From DATCMH01 sp036563505 (GTDB lineage: Bacteria > Pseudomonadota > Alphaproteobacteria > Rhizobiales > Beijerinckiaceae), in contig DATCMH010000016.1 in NCBI GenBank assembly GCA_036563505.1, positions 124,001 through 188,000 of the forward strand: a DNA stretch of 64,000 nt, in the 5' to 3' direction. This document shows positions 19,858 to 31,548 of the stretch, piece by piece; position 1 is the first letter of the stretch; each line of letters begins with the position of its first letter. Made by a program: the position numbers and the translations under genes. Below the pieces are notes generated by a model that was not told the origin of the DNA, did no database searches, and saw nothing but the letters and a program-made list of their open reading frames with translations.

Positions 19858-22125
19858 TCAGATGGGGATGCCGTGGCGCTCGGCGTGCTCGACGAGGATC
19901 GGGCGCAAGCTCGGGTTCTCGGCCCCGCGCTGAAGCTGCTGGTCGAGGAGCGCGCGCACCCGGCCGACATCGAGCTTGAGCAGCATGGCTTTGACCGGCC
20001 CCACCGCCGCCGGCGACATCGAGAGGCTGCGATAGCCCAAAGCCACGAGCGCCATCGCCTCGAGAGGTTTGCCGCCGATCTCGCCGCACACCGTCACGGG
20101 GCAGCCGATCGCCGAGGAGCGCTCCGCGATGAGGCTGAGCGCCCGGAGCGCCGGGGCGCACAACGGGTCGAAGCGGTTCGCCACCAGCCGGTTCTCGCGG
20201 TCGGCCGCGAAGAAGAACTGCATGAGATCGTTCGAGCCCACCGAGATGAAATCGGCCAGGCGGCAGATCTCGTCGAGTTGGAACAGGAGGGAGGGCACCT
20301 CCAGCATGACCCCGAGCGCGAGGGTCGCCGGCAGCTCGTGGCCGTGGCGGGACAGGTGCGCCTTCTCGCGCGCGACGAGGGCCTTCGCCCGAACGAACTC
20401 GTCGCAGGTCGCCACCATCGGGAACATGATCTTGAGGTGACGCCCCGCTGCGGCCTTCAGAAGGCCGCGCAGCTGCGCCCGCAGGAGCCCGGGCCGATCG
20501 AGCCCGATACGGATGGCGCGCCAGCCGAGCGCCGGGTTCTCCTCCTCCATCGCCTGCATGTAGGGGAGGATCTTGTCGCCGCCGATGTCGAGGGTGCGGA
20601 AGGTGATCGGCTTGTCGCCGGCCGCCGCGAAGGCGGCCTTGTAGAGCGCCTGCTGCTCGGCCGCCGAGGGCATCCGCTCGGCGATCATGAACTGAAGCTC
20701 GGTGCGAAACAGCCCGATGCCCGTCGCCCCCGTCTCCTCGAGGTGGGGCAGGTCGACGAGGAGGCCGGCGTTGAGCTGAAGGGTGATGGCGTGGCCGTCG
20801 CGGGTGACGGCGGGCACGTCGCGCAGCGCCCGGTACTGCTCCTGGCGCCTCGCCCGAAGCCGCGCCTTCTCGGCATAGGCCGCCTCGACGTCGGGCCGGG
20901 GGCGGAGCTGCACCTCGCCCGCCTGCCCGTCGACGATGATGGCGTCGCCCGGGTCGACCAGCGCCGTGACGTTTTCGACCTCGCCCAGAGCCGGGATGCC
21001 CAGCGCCCGGGCGACGATGGCGATGTGGCTCGTCGGCCCGCCTTCCTCCAAGAGAAGGCCGCGCAGGCGCGAGCGGTCGTAGTCGAGGAGCGCCGCCGGA
21101 CCCATGGAGCGGGCGACGAGGATCGCGTTGTCCGGCAATTCGCTGCGGGCCGCCACGAGGTCCTGGCCAACGAGGCGATGCAGGAGGCGATTGGCGAGGT
21201 CGTCGAGGTCGTGCAGGCGCTCGCGCAGATAGGGGTCGCTCTGGCGCAGCATACGGGCGCGGGTGTCGCTCTGCACCCGCTCGACGGCGGCCTCCGCGGT
21301 CAGTCCCGAGAGCACCGCCTCGCGCATGCGGCGCAGCCAGCCCTGGTCGTGGGCGAACATGCGAAACGTCTCGAGCACGTCGCGATGCTCGCCGCCATGC
21401 GCCACGTCCCCTCGCTCGATCAGCTCGTCGATGGAGGCCCGCACCTCCCCGATCGCGGCCTCAAGGCGCTTGACCTCGGCGTCGACATTCTCGGCGATGA
21501 GGTTCTTCACCGTGACGCGGGGCTCGTGCAGCACCACGTGGCCCAGGCCCACGCCGTCCGCGAGGGAAACGCCTTTGAGGTGCAGCGGACGGCGCAGGGC
21601 CTCCGTTGCGCCGAGCGGGGTTAAAGCCTGCAGCTCGCCCGAGGCCACCATCTCCGCGACCACCATGGCCGTGGTCTGGAGTGCCTCCATCTCCTCTTCC
21701 GTGTAGACCCGGTAGGCCCGGTTCTGCACCACGAGGACGCCCAGCGTGTTGCCGGCGCGCAGCAGCGGCACGCCGAGGAAGGCGTGGTAGATCTCCTCGC
21801 CCGTCTCCGGCTTGTAGGAGTAGGCGGGATGGGTCTGGGCGTCGGACAGCGAGAGGGGCTCGGCCGTCTTGGCGATGAGGCCGACGAGGCCCTCGCCCGC
21901 CTGCATGGTGGTGAGGTGCACCGCCTCGCGGTTGAGGCCCTCCGTGGCGTAGAGCTCGAGGTCGCCGTCGCCGCGCATCACGTAGACGGAGCAGACCTCC
22001 GCCACCATGTTGGCGGCGATCAGGACGGTGATGCGGTCGAGCCGCTCCTGGGCGCCGACCGGCTCCGCCATGATCTCGCGGAGGCGGCGCAAAAGGATGC
22101 GCGGTCCCCCGGGGGCGCCTGGCAT
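19858..22125 (-). CDS. ptsP: Phosphoenolpyruvate-protein phosphotransferase PtsP (EI-Ntr)
   Basis: Enzyme I of the nitrogen phosphotransfer system, passing phosphate from PEP to NPr and EIIA-Ntr. 755 residues: an N-terminal GAF domain (about 30-165), then the EI domains with the phospho-accepting H367 in EEGGPTSHIAIVAR, and the C-terminal TIM barrel with the catalytic Cys in TVCGEIGGKPL. ATG 22125 gives the usual length; the frame extends to a TTG at 22170 that is less likely. It continues into prfA after 5 bases. Confidence 0.95.
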   Translation of the reverse strand: MPGAPGGPRILLRRLREIMAEPVGAQERLDRITVLIAANMVAEVCSVYVMRGDGDLELYATEGLNREAVHLTTMQAGEGLVGLIAKTAEPLSLSDAQTHPAYSYKPETGEEIYHAFLGVPLLRAGNTLGVLVVQNRAYRVYTEEEMEALQTTAMVVAEMVASGELQALTPLGATEALRRPLHLKGVSLADGVGLGHVVLHEPRVTVKNLIAENVDAEVKRLEAAIGEVRASIDELIERGDVAHGGEHRDVLETFRMFAHDQGWLRRMREAVLSGLTAEAAVERVQSDTRARMLRQSDPYLRERLHDLDDLANRLLHRLVGQDLVAARSELPDNAILVARSMGPAALLDYDRSRLRGLLLEEGGPTSHIAIVARALGIPALGEVENVTALVDPGDAIIVDGQAGEVQLRPRPDVEAAYAEKARLRARRQEQYRALRDVPAVTRDGHAITLQLNAGLLVDLPHLEETGATGIGLFRTELQFMIAERMPSAAEQQALYKAAFAAAGDKPITFRTLDIGGDKILPYMQAMEEENPALGWRAIRIGLDRPGLLRAQLRGLLKAAAGRHLKIMFPMVATCDEFVRAKALVAREKAHLSRHGHELPATLALGVMLEVPSLLFQLDEICRLADFISVGSNDLMQFFFAADRENRLVANRFDPLCAPALRALSLIAERSSAIGCPVTVCGEIGGKPLEAMALVALGYRSLSMSPAAVGPVKAMLLKLDVGRVRALLDQQLQRGAENPSLRPILVEHAERHGIPI

Positions 22126-22208
22126 CGGCCCAATCCCATCCCAACCGGCCCGGAGCTCAGGCCGTGTCAAATCTCAAAAGGCCAGCGAAGCGGTGCGACG
22201 TTCCGCGG

Positions 22209-23447
<1,239 letters not shown>

Positions 23448-23574
23448 CGACGCCTCTTGAGAATGGAAAGCGCCCGTCGGGCCGGCACGCGGCCTCGCCA
23501 GGGCAGGCCGGCGCGTATAGATGGGGCGCGAGCCTGTCAACGCGGGCGACGTTTCCCCTTTCGGCGGTGATCCG

Positions 23575-24321
23575 ATGACCGACGGCCCCTCCACCCTCGA
23601 CCCGGACGAGGTCGCCCGGTTCGAGCGCCTCGCCGGCACCTGGTGGGACCCGGCCGGGCCCATGCGGGCCTTGCACCGTCTCAACCCGGTGCGTCTCGCC
23701 TTCATCCGCGACGAGGCGTGCCGGCATCTCGGGCGTGAACCGCGCGCCCCGCGTCCGCTCGAGGGTTTGAGGATGCTCGACGTCGGCTGCGGCGGCGGCA
23801 TTTTGTGCGAGCCGCTGGCCCGCATGGGGGCGACGGTCACGGGGCTCGACCCCGCGCCGACCAACGTCAGCGTCGCCCGGCTCCACGCCGAGCGGGCGGG
23901 GCTTGCCATCGACTATCGCGAGGGCGTCGTCGAGACCCACGACGCGGCGCACTACGACGTCGTGCTGGCCCTGGAGGTCGTGGAGCACGTCGCGGACGTC
24001 GACGCCTTCGTGGCGGCCTGCGCGGCGGCGACGCGGCCGGGCGGCCTCCTCGTCATGGCGACGCTCAACCGCACCTTGCGCTCTTTCGCCTTCGCCATCG
24101 TCGGTGCGGAATACGTGCTGCGCTGGCTGCCGCGCGGCACCCACACCTGGGAGAAGTTCGTCACCCCCGACGAACTCCAGGACGCGATGGCTACGGCAGG
24201 CCTCTTCCCCGGCGAGCCGCAGGGAGTGGTGTTCAACCCGCTCGCCGACCGCTGGTCGCTCTCCCGCGACACGGCGGTAAACTACATGCTCGCCGCCACG
24301 AAGCCGAACGCGCCAACCTGA
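23575..24321 (+). CDS. ubiG: Ubiquinone biosynthesis O-methyltransferase
   Basis: SAM-dependent methyltransferase for two O-methylations in ubiquinone synthesis. 248 residues. FERLAGTWWDPAGPMRALH is the conserved UbiG N-terminus; the SAM motif is MLDVGCGGGILCEPLARMG. ALEVVEHVADV and HTWEKFVTPDEL also match the family. ATG 23575 follows GGTGATC; an in-frame ATG at 23521 is not preceded by a good site. Divergent from lysC. Confidence 0.96.
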   Translation: MTDGPSTLDPDEVARFERLAGTWWDPAGPMRALHRLNPVRLAFIRDEACRHLGREPRAPRPLEGLRMLDVGCGGGILCEPLARMGATVTGLDPAPTNVSVARLHAERAGLAIDYREGVVETHDAAHYDVVLALEVVEHVADVDAFVAACAAATRPGGLLVMATLNRTLRSFAFAIVGAEYVLRWLPRGTHTWEKFVTPDELQDAMATAGLFPGEPQGVVFNPLADRWSLSRDTAVNYMLAATKPNAPT

Positions 24322-24418
24322 GCGGGCCCGCCTGCGCCCTCACGCCGCCGGCCCGCGAATTGACGGCGGGGGCCGGACCGGGACAATGCCCCGCGCCCTA
24401 TCGGAGAAGACCCACCTC

Positions 24419-25192
24419 ATGCCGACCCCTTCGACCCCGCCTCGGGTCGGTCTCTTCGTGACCTGCCTCGTCGACCTGATGCGCCCGAGCGTGGGATTTG
24501 CCGCCCTCAAGCTCCTGGAGGAGGCAGGCTGCACGGTCGAGGTGCCAGTCCAGACGTGCTGCGGCCAGCCGGCCTATAATTCCGGCGACCGGGCAACGTC
24601 CAAGGCCCTCGCTTCGCGCATGATCGAGGCCTTCTCCGGCTTCGATTACGTCGTGGCGCCGTCGGGTTCCTGCGCCGGTACGGTGAAGGCGCACTATCCG
24701 GAGCTCTTCGACGACGATCCGAACGAGCTGCCCAAGGCCCGGGCGCTGGCCGAGAAAACCTTCGAGCTCACGAGCTTCCTCGTCGACGTTCTCGGGGTGA
24801 CGCGGGTCCCCGCCCGCTTCGAGGGCGAGGTGACCTATCACGATTCCTGCTCGGGCCTGCGCGAGCTCGGCGTGCGGCGTCAGCCGCGGCTCCTCCTGGC
24901 GGGCGTCGAGGGCCTGACCCTGACGGAGCTGCCCGACGCCGACGTCTGCTGCGGCTTCGGCGGCACTTTCGCTGTCAAGTACGGCGACATCTCCGGCAAG
25001 ATCGTCGACGAGAAGGCAAAGGCCGTCGCCTCCACCGGCGCACCGACCCTGCTCGCCGGCGATCTCGGCTGCCTCATGAACATGGCAGGCAAGCTGTCGC
25101 GGGACGGCCAACCGATCGCCGTGCGCCACGTCGCCGAGGTGCTCGCCGGCATGACCGACGAGCCGCCCATCGGCCAAGCCCGGGAGCGCTGA
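24419..25192 (+). CDS. (Fe-S)-binding protein, LutA/LldE/GlcF-type CCG domain
   Basis: A 257-residue protein with two CCG domains: VQTCCGQPAYNSG near residue 45 and ADVCCGFGGTFAVKYG near residue 180, plus GSCAGTVK and YHDSCSGLRELG cysteine blocks. This is the cysteine-rich family of LutA (lactate utilisation) and heterodisulfide-reductase-like subunits. The usual partners LutB/LutC are not next to it, so the electron partner is elsewhere or the role differs. ATG 24419 follows GGAGA; an upstream ATG at 24386 is possible. Confidence 0.88.
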   Translation: MPTPSTPPRVGLFVTCLVDLMRPSVGFAALKLLEEAGCTVEVPVQTCCGQPAYNSGDRATSKALASRMIEAFSGFDYVVAPSGSCAGTVKAHYPELFDDDPNELPKARALAEKTFELTSFLVDVLGVTRVPARFEGEVTYHDSCSGLRELGVRRQPRLLLAGVEGLTLTELPDADVCCGFGGTFAVKYGDISGKIVDEKAKAVASTGAPTLLAGDLGCLMNMAGKLSRDGQPIAVRHVAEVLAGMTDEPPIGQARER

Positions 25193-25238
25193 GCTCGCTC
25201 AGACCCGCCTCTTAACCTGACGCACGCCCCACCCTCTC

Positions 25239-25351
25239 CCTCATCCTGAGGTGCCGCGCTCGCGCGGCCTCGAAGGAGGGCTCCAGGACCGAGTACGCCT
25301 CTGGAACCCTCCTTCGAGGCTCAGCCTCCGGCTTCGCGCCTCAGGATGAGG
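25239..25351. repeat. 113-bp palindromic element, copy A
   Basis: Bounded by CCTCATCCTGAGG and CCTCAGGATGAGG. Internal arms CCTCGAAGGAGGG / CCCTCCTTCGAGG form a second palindromic stem around a short loop. The same element lies in the opposite orientation at 59882-59995. Non-coding, between the LutA-type gene and the convergent aldo/keto reductase gene. Confidence 0.85.
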
Positions 25352-25388
25352 TGGGTTGGGTTGGATCCGGTCTTCGGCTGCACCTTGC

Positions 25389-26432
25389 TCAGGGGCATGG
25401 ATTGCAGTGGCGCTGGTGGATGGCGTTGATCCGCTCCTCCAGCTCCGGCGTGATTGTCACCTCCACGGAGGCGATGTCGGTCTTGAGCTGCTCCATCGAC
25501 GTCGCGCCGATGATGTTCGAGGCCAGGAACGGCCGAGAGTTCACGAAGGCGAGCGCCATCTGGGCCGGGTCGAGGCCGAACTCCCGGGCGAGCGCGATAT
25601 AGGCCGTGATTGCCTCTTCGGAGCCCGGCGTCTGGTAGCGCTGGCCGCGGTTGAACAGGGTGGTGCGGGCGCCTGCGGGCTTGGCTCCATTGAGGTATTT
25701 ACCGGTCAGAAAACCCTGCGCCAGCGGCGAATAAGCGAGCAGGCTTACCCCCTCCCGGATCGAGATCTCGGCGAGCGCCGTCTCGTAAGTGCGGTTGAGG
25801 AGGTTGTAGGCGTTCTGCACCGATTGGACCCGCGGCAGGCCGCGACGTTCGGCGTGGTGCAGGAACGTCATGGTGCCCCAGGCGCTCTCGTTCGAGAGAC
25901 CGATATGGCGGACTTTGCCGGCCTTCACGAGGTCGCTCAATGCCTCGAGCGTCTCCTCGATCGGGTGCGAGGGTCCCTCCTGGTGGCGGTAGACCGTGGG
26001 GTTCGAGCCCCAGGGCATGGGCCGGTCGGGGAAGTGAAGCTGATAGAGGTCGATGTAATCGGTCTGGAGGCGTTTGAGGGACTTGTTCACCGCCTCCTCG
26101 ATCTGGGCGCGGGAGAGCTCGGTGGGCGAGCCGTCATCGCGAAACCAGGTCATGTCGGAACGGCCGACCACCTTCGAGGCGAGGATCACCTTGTCCCGGT
26201 TGGCCCTGGCCTTGAACCAGGTGCCGATGATGCGCTCGGTCGAGCCCGTCGTCTCGGGGTTCGGCGGGATCGAGTAGAGCTCGGCCGTGTCGAAGAAGTT
26301 GATGCCCTGATCGAGGGCGTAGTCCATCTGGGCGTGCCCCTCGGCCTCCGTGTTCTGCTGGCCGTAGGTCATGGTGCCGAGGCACAGGAGGCTGACGTTC
26401 AGGCCGGTGCGGCCGAGCGGGCGGGTTTCCAT
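25389..26432 (-). CDS. NADP-dependent aldo/keto reductase (Tas family)
   Basis: A 347-residue aldo/keto reductase closely resembling E. coli Tas, including length. Shared segments are GTMTYGQQNTEAEGHAQMDYA, FFDTAELY with the catalytic Asp/Tyr, ASKVVGRS with the Lys, LYQLHFPDRP with the His, and KYLNGAKPAGART. NADPH-binding segments are at the C-terminus (IIGATSMEQLKTDI). ATG 26432. Physiological substrate unknown. Single gene, same strand as the esterase upstream. Confidence 0.92.
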   Translation of the reverse strand: METRPLGRTGLNVSLLCLGTMTYGQQNTEAEGHAQMDYALDQGINFFDTAELYSIPPNPETTGSTERIIGTWFKARANRDKVILASKVVGRSDMTWFRDDGSPTELSRAQIEEAVNKSLKRLQTDYIDLYQLHFPDRPMPWGSNPTVYRHQEGPSHPIEETLEALSDLVKAGKVRHIGLSNESAWGTMTFLHHAERRGLPRVQSVQNAYNLLNRTYETALAEISIREGVSLLAYSPLAQGFLTGKYLNGAKPAGARTTLFNRGQRYQTPGSEEAITAYIALAREFGLDPAQMALAFVNSRPFLASNIIGATSMEQLKTDIASVEVTITPELEERINAIHQRHCNPCP

Positions 26433-26476
26433 CAAGCTGTTCCGTTGAACGTGAAGGGAGCGCTGGTCGCGGCTCT

Positions 26477-27139
26477 TTAGCGCGGTACGCCGAGCTTCGC
26501 GAGGAAGGTTTCGACGGTGGGCAGGATGCGCTCGACCACGACCTCGATGCCCCGCGCGGTGGGGTGGATGCCGTCGGGCAGGTTGAGGCTGCGGTCGCCG
26601 GCGACCCCTTCGAGGAAGAAGGGGTAGAGCACGAGGCCGTGCTTTTCCGCGAGGTCGCGGTAGAGCCCGTCGAACTTGGCGACGTAGTCGGGCCCGAGAT
26701 TGCGCGAGGCGTACATCCCGGCGAGCATCACCCCGATCTTGCGCTCCTTCAGCCGCGTGATGATGCCCTCGATGGCGCGACGCGGGATCGCCGGATCGAG
26801 GCCGCGCAGCATGTCGTTGGCGCCGAGCTCCACGATGACGCCGTCGGTCCCGTCCGGCACCGACCAGTCGAGGCGATCGAGCCCGCCCGTCGCTGTGTCG
26901 CCCGAAACGCCGGCATTGGCGATCTCGACCTTGTGACCGCGGGCCCGCAGCGCCCGCTCCAGCACGGCGGGGAAGGCCGCGTTCGCCGGCAGGCCGTAGC
27001 CGGCGGCCAAGCTGTCGCCCAGGACGACGAGCTTGAGGGAGCGAGTGGGGGCTTGCGCCTGAGCGGGAGACATCATCGCGACGAGGACGAGGAGAGCGGC
27101 AACGAGCGCGGTCATCGCGGCGCCGGGGTGGTGCTTCAT
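26477..27139 (-). CDS. Periplasmic SGNH esterase/lysophospholipase (TesA-like)
   Basis: A 220-residue arylesterase/thioesterase-I-type enzyme. A signal peptide (VAALLVLVAMMSPAQAQA) precedes the SGNH blocks: block I VLGDSLAAGYGL with nucleophile Ser, block III LGANDMLRGL, and block V DGIHPTARG with Asp/His. It is divergent from the ybbA-ybbP-type ABC genes, the same arrangement as tesA-ybbA-ybbP in enterobacteria. ATG 27139; a later in-frame ATG at 27115 would still leave a signal peptide. Confidence 0.92.
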   Translation of the reverse strand: MKHHPGAAMTALVAALLVLVAMMSPAQAQAPTRSLKLVVLGDSLAAGYGLPANAAFPAVLERALRARGHKVEIANAGVSGDTATGGLDRLDWSVPDGTDGVIVELGANDMLRGLDPAIPRRAIEGIITRLKERKIGVMLAGMYASRNLGPDYVAKFDGLYRDLAEKHGLVLYPFFLEGVAGDRSLNLPDGIHPTARGIEVVVERILPTVETFLAKLGVPR

Positions 27140-27212
27140 GCGAACGGGCCCATATGTCGCCTGGGAAAGCGGCCGCCGGAGCACCCGCGGGGCCAAGATC
27201 GGGTTCTCCTGC

Positions 27213-27905
<693 letters not shown>

Positions 27906-27912
27906 GGCTTCC

Positions 27913-30510
27913 ATGCACGGCACCCTTCCCGCTTCGCCCGCCCCGCGCCCGCATTCCGCCTATCCTCGCCCGCGCGGTCCGCTCCTCCTGCGCCTGGCCC
28001 TGCGCGAGATGCGCGGCGGCCTCAAAGGCTTCGGCGTCTTCCTCGCCTGCATCGCGCTCGGCGTCGCGGCGATCGCGGGCGTTTCGTCCCTCTCGCGCTC
28101 GCTGACCGACGGGCTGTCCCGCGAGGGCCGGCGCATCTTAGGCGGCGACCTCGCCTTCTCGCTCCTTCAGCGCGAGGCGAACCCGGCCGAGCGCGCCTTC
28201 CTCGAGGCCCGCGGCCGGGTTTCGTCGGTCGCCTCCATGCGCGCGATGGCGATCGCCGGCGACAAGGGCTCGGGCCTCGTCGAGCTCAAGGCGGTGGATG
28301 CAGCCTACCCCGCGGTTGGGGAACTCAAGGTCGAGCCGGCCCTTCCCGTCGCCGAACTCCTCGCCGAGCGCGACGGCGCCTTCGGCGCGGCCGTCGATCC
28401 GGCGCTTCTTGCCCGCCTCGACCTGAAGGTGGGGGACCGGGTGACGGTGGGCGGCGCGACCGTCGCGCTGCGCGCGGCCCTCGTCTCGGAGCCCGACAAG
28501 GTCGCCAACGGCGTCGGCTTCGGACCGCGGCTCCTGGTCTCGCAAGCCGCGCTCGCGGCGACGGGGCTGGTGCAGCCCGGCAGTCTCGTGCGCTGGACCT
28601 ATCGCCTCGTCCTGCCCGAGGGCGCCTCCGACGGCAGGCTCGAGACCATCGCGACGGAAGCGAACCGCAGCCTTCCCGAAGCCGGCTGGGAAGTTCGGTC
28701 ACGCGTCAACGCCGATCCGCGCTTTGCCCGCAACATCGAGCGCTTCACCCAGTTCCTGACCCTCGTCGGACTCACCGCGCTCCTCGTCGGCGGGGTGGGC
28801 GTGGCGAACGCCGTGCGCGGATTTGTAGACCGCAAGCGCGCCTCCATCGCGACGCTCAAGAGCATCGGCGCACCGGGAGGCCAAGTGGTGCGGCTCTACC
28901 TGCTTCAGGTCGGCCTCATCGCCCTCATCGGCATCGCGATCGGCCTTGTCGTCGGGGCCCTCATTCCCTTCGCCGTGACGGGGCTGTTCGGCGCCGTGCT
29001 GCCGATCCCGATCTCGGCCGTGGTGGCGCCCCTCGAGCTCGCGACGGCGGCGCTCTACGGGCTGCTCACCGCCCTCGTCTTCGCGGTCGTGCCTCTCGGC
29101 CGCGCCCACGACGTGCCCGTCTCCGGGCTCTTCCGCGACCAGGTCGAGCCGGAGCGGCGTTATCCGCGCCCGGCCTACCTCGCGGCGGCCGCGCTCGCGA
29201 CGGGGCTCCTCGTCGCCTTGTCCGTCGCCGCGGCCTACGACCGGCGCGTGGCGCTGATCTTCATCGGCGCCGCGGCGGGCGCCTTCGTGCTCCTGCGCCT
29301 CGTGGCGAGCGGGGTCATGGGCCTCGCCCGCCGCCTGCCGCGACCGAAGAACGCCGCGGCGCGCCTGGCGCTCGCCAACCTGCATCGGCCCGGAGCGCTG
29401 ACCCCCTCCCTCGTCCTGTCTTTGGGTTTAGGCATCACGCTCCTCGTGTGCCTGTCGCTGATCGACGTGAACCTGAGGCGCCAGCTCACCAGCACCCTGC
29501 CCGAGCGCGCCCCGAGCTTCTTCTTTCTCGACATCCCGAGCGCCGACGCCCAGGCCTTCTCAGGTTTCCTCAAGGAGCGCGCCCCCGGCGCGCGCATCGA
29601 AGAGGTGCCGATGATGCGCGGGCGCGTCATCGCGCTCAAGGGCGTGCCGGTGGCCGAGGTCAAGGCGGCGGAAGAGGTGGCCTGGGTGCTCGACGGCGAC
29701 CGCGGCATCACCTACGGCGCGAGCCTGCCGGAAGGGTCGGAGGTGGTGTCGGGCACGTGGTGGGCCCCCGATCACCGGGGCTCCAACCTCGTCTCCTTCG
29801 ACGCCAAGATCGCGCAAGGGCTGGGACTCCAGGTCGGCGACCCGGTCACGGTTAACGTGCTCGGCCGCAACATCACCGCGACCATAGCGAACCTGCGCAC
29901 GGTGGAATGGCGCACGCTCGGCATCAACTTCGTCATGGTGTTCTCCCCCAACACCTTCGCCGGCGCGCCCCACACCCATCTCGCCACCGTGACCTTCGCC
30001 AACGGCCTCGCCGACGCGGCGCGGGACGCGACGCTCCTGCGCGAGACCGCCAAGGCCTATCCGGCCGTGACGAGTCTCCGGGTCAAGGACGCCCTCGACG
30101 CGGTGAACGACCTCGTCGGCCAGCTCGTCTTCGCGATCCGCGGCGCGAGCTCGGTGGCGCTCATCGCCAGCGTGCTGGTGCTCGCCGGCGCGCTCGCGGC
30201 GGGGCAGCGGGCGCGGCTCTACGACGCGGTGGTGTTCAAGACCCTGGGCGCCACGCGGCAGCGGCTGCTCACGGCCTACGGGCTCGAGTACGGGGCGCTC
30301 GGGCTCATCACCGCCCTGTTCGGTCTCGTCGTCGGCACGCTCGCGGGCTACGTGGTGCTCGCCAAGGTGATGCGGGTGCCCTTCACCCTCGACCTTTCCG
30401 GGGCGGCTCTCGCGGCGTCCCTCGCCGTCGTGGTCACCATCGGCCTAGGGCTCGCCGGAACCTGGCGTATCCTGAGTCAAAAGCCGGCGCCGTACCTGCG
30501 CAACCTGTAG
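27913..30510 (+). CDS. FtsX-family ABC permease (YbbP type)
   Basis: An 865-residue membrane protein with two FtsX-type repeats. The first membrane segment (about 35-55) is followed by a large periplasmic MacB-like domain, helices around 285-430, then a second periplasmic domain and C-terminal helices (about 735-865). TLKSIGAPGGQVVRLYLLQ and KTLGATRQRLLTAYGLEYGAL are the coupling motifs of each half. Partner of the YbbA-type ATPase; in other bacteria the pair is linked to envelope lipid or fatty-acid handling, consistent with the divergent esterase (inference). TGAGG overlapping the ybbA stop serves as ribosome-binding site. Confidence 0.93.
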   Translation: MHGTLPASPAPRPHSAYPRPRGPLLLRLALREMRGGLKGFGVFLACIALGVAAIAGVSSLSRSLTDGLSREGRRILGGDLAFSLLQREANPAERAFLEARGRVSSVASMRAMAIAGDKGSGLVELKAVDAAYPAVGELKVEPALPVAELLAERDGAFGAAVDPALLARLDLKVGDRVTVGGATVALRAALVSEPDKVANGVGFGPRLLVSQAALAATGLVQPGSLVRWTYRLVLPEGASDGRLETIATEANRSLPEAGWEVRSRVNADPRFARNIERFTQFLTLVGLTALLVGGVGVANAVRGFVDRKRASIATLKSIGAPGGQVVRLYLLQVGLIALIGIAIGLVVGALIPFAVTGLFGAVLPIPISAVVAPLELATAALYGLLTALVFAVVPLGRAHDVPVSGLFRDQVEPERRYPRPAYLAAAALATGLLVALSVAAAYDRRVALIFIGAAAGAFVLLRLVASGVMGLARRLPRPKNAAARLALANLHRPGALTPSLVLSLGLGITLLVCLSLIDVNLRRQLTSTLPERAPSFFFLDIPSADAQAFSGFLKERAPGARIEEVPMMRGRVIALKGVPVAEVKAAEEVAWVLDGDRGITYGASLPEGSEVVSGTWWAPDHRGSNLVSFDAKIAQGLGLQVGDPVTVNVLGRNITATIANLRTVEWRTLGINFVMVFSPNTFAGAPHTHLATVTFANGLADAARDATLLRETAKAYPAVTSLRVKDALDAVNDLVGQLVFAIRGASSVALIASVLVLAGALAAGQRARLYDAVVFKTLGATRQRLLTAYGLEYGALGLITALFGLVVGTLAGYVVLAKVMRVPFTLDLSGAALAASLAVVVTIGLGLAGTWRILSQKPAPYLRNL

Positions 30511-30612
30511 AGCGGAGCGCAAACCACGGGCAGTTCATGTATAAATCACCCGCCCGTTCACGCTCTTCTCCGGAAATCCTACTCTGCTTTTCGCGCATGC
30601 CCCCCATGCCCC

Positions 30613-30641
30613 TTGTGCGGGGAAACGGGGCATCCCATATT
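30613..30641 (+). promoter_or_regulatory. Candidate housekeeping promoter for the Bax-inhibitor gene
   Basis: TTGTGC (30613-30618), a 17-base spacer and CATATT (30636-30641) give a plausible -35/-10 pair about 90 bases upstream of the start codon. The region is AT-richer than its surroundings. Confidence 0.35.
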
Positions 30642-30731
30642 GCTGCGTGACGCCGGCAGTCGGCGGCCCGGGGGCGCGTGAGCCCTCGTCCCAAAGACCT
30701 TCACGCTTGAGAGCTTCGAGAGAAAACTCCC

Positions 30732-31523
30732 ATGCAACCGTATGAGCAGAACCAGTACACCTACGGCAGCGCCTTCGCGCCGTCGCAGGTGCAGGTCGAC
30801 CAGGGTCTGCGCGCCTTCATGCTCGGCGTGTACAACAACATGATCCTGGGTCTGGCGATCTCGGGCCTGGTGGCGCTCGGCACCAACATGCTGGCCATCG
30901 CGAACTCGCCGGCCAGCGCCGTCGCGCGCGTCGGCTCCAACATCTACCTCACCCAGCTCGGCGCGCTGCTCTACACGTCGCCGCTGAAGTGGGTGATCAT
31001 GCTCGCGCCAATCGCCTTCATCTTCCTGTTCTCCATGCGGATGGACCGGATGTCAGCGGCCTCGGCGCGCGGGATGTTCTTCGCCTTCGCGGCGGTGATG
31101 GGCCTGTCGCTGTCGACGATCTTCCTCGTCTTCAAGCTCGGCTCCATCGTCCAGGTGTTCTTCGTGACGGCCGCCGCCTTCGGCGCGCTGAGCCTCTACG
31201 GCTACACCACGAAGCGCAGCCTCTCGGGGATGGGCTCCTTCCTGATCATGGGCGCCTTCGGCCTCATGCTCGCGTCGATCGTGAACATCTTCCTGGCCTC
31301 CTCGGCCCTGCAGTTCGCGATCTCGTGCATCGGCGTGGTGATCTTCGCGGGTCTCACCGCCTATGACACGCAGAAGCTGAAGGAGATGTACGTCTACGAG
31401 CTCGGCACCCCGAACGGCGAGGTGGCCGCCAAGGCCTCCATCTTCGGCGCGCTGACGCTCTACCTGGACTTCATTAACATGTTCCAGTTCCTGCTCTCGC
31501 TGATGGGCAACCGCAACGAGTAA
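30732..31523 (+). CDS. Bax inhibitor-1 (BI-1/YccA) family membrane protein
   Basis: A 263-residue inner-membrane protein with seven predicted helices. The N-terminus MQPYEQNQYTYG is polar; the BI-1 segments YNNMILGLAISGLVALG and the C-terminal DTQKLKEMY with acidic pH-sensor-type residues in AYDTQ are present. Bacterial homologues include YccA, which interacts with FtsH, and BsYetJ, a calcium leak channel. Monocistronic with its own terminator. Confidence 0.94.
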   Translation: MQPYEQNQYTYGSAFAPSQVQVDQGLRAFMLGVYNNMILGLAISGLVALGTNMLAIANSPASAVARVGSNIYLTQLGALLYTSPLKWVIMLAPIAFIFLFSMRMDRMSAASARGMFFAFAAVMGLSLSTIFLVFKLGSIVQVFFVTAAAFGALSLYGYTTKRSLSGMGSFLIMGAFGLMLASIVNIFLASSALQFAISCIGVVIFAGLTAYDTQKLKEMYVYELGTPNGEVAAKASIFGALTLYLDFINMFQFLLSLMGNRNE

Positions 31524-31548
31524 GCGTCCCGGAACGGACACGGATTGA

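Noticed and set aside
23448..23574. Lysine riboswitch in front of lysC
   Set aside because: The 127-bp gap is too short and lacks the conserved multi-helix junction.
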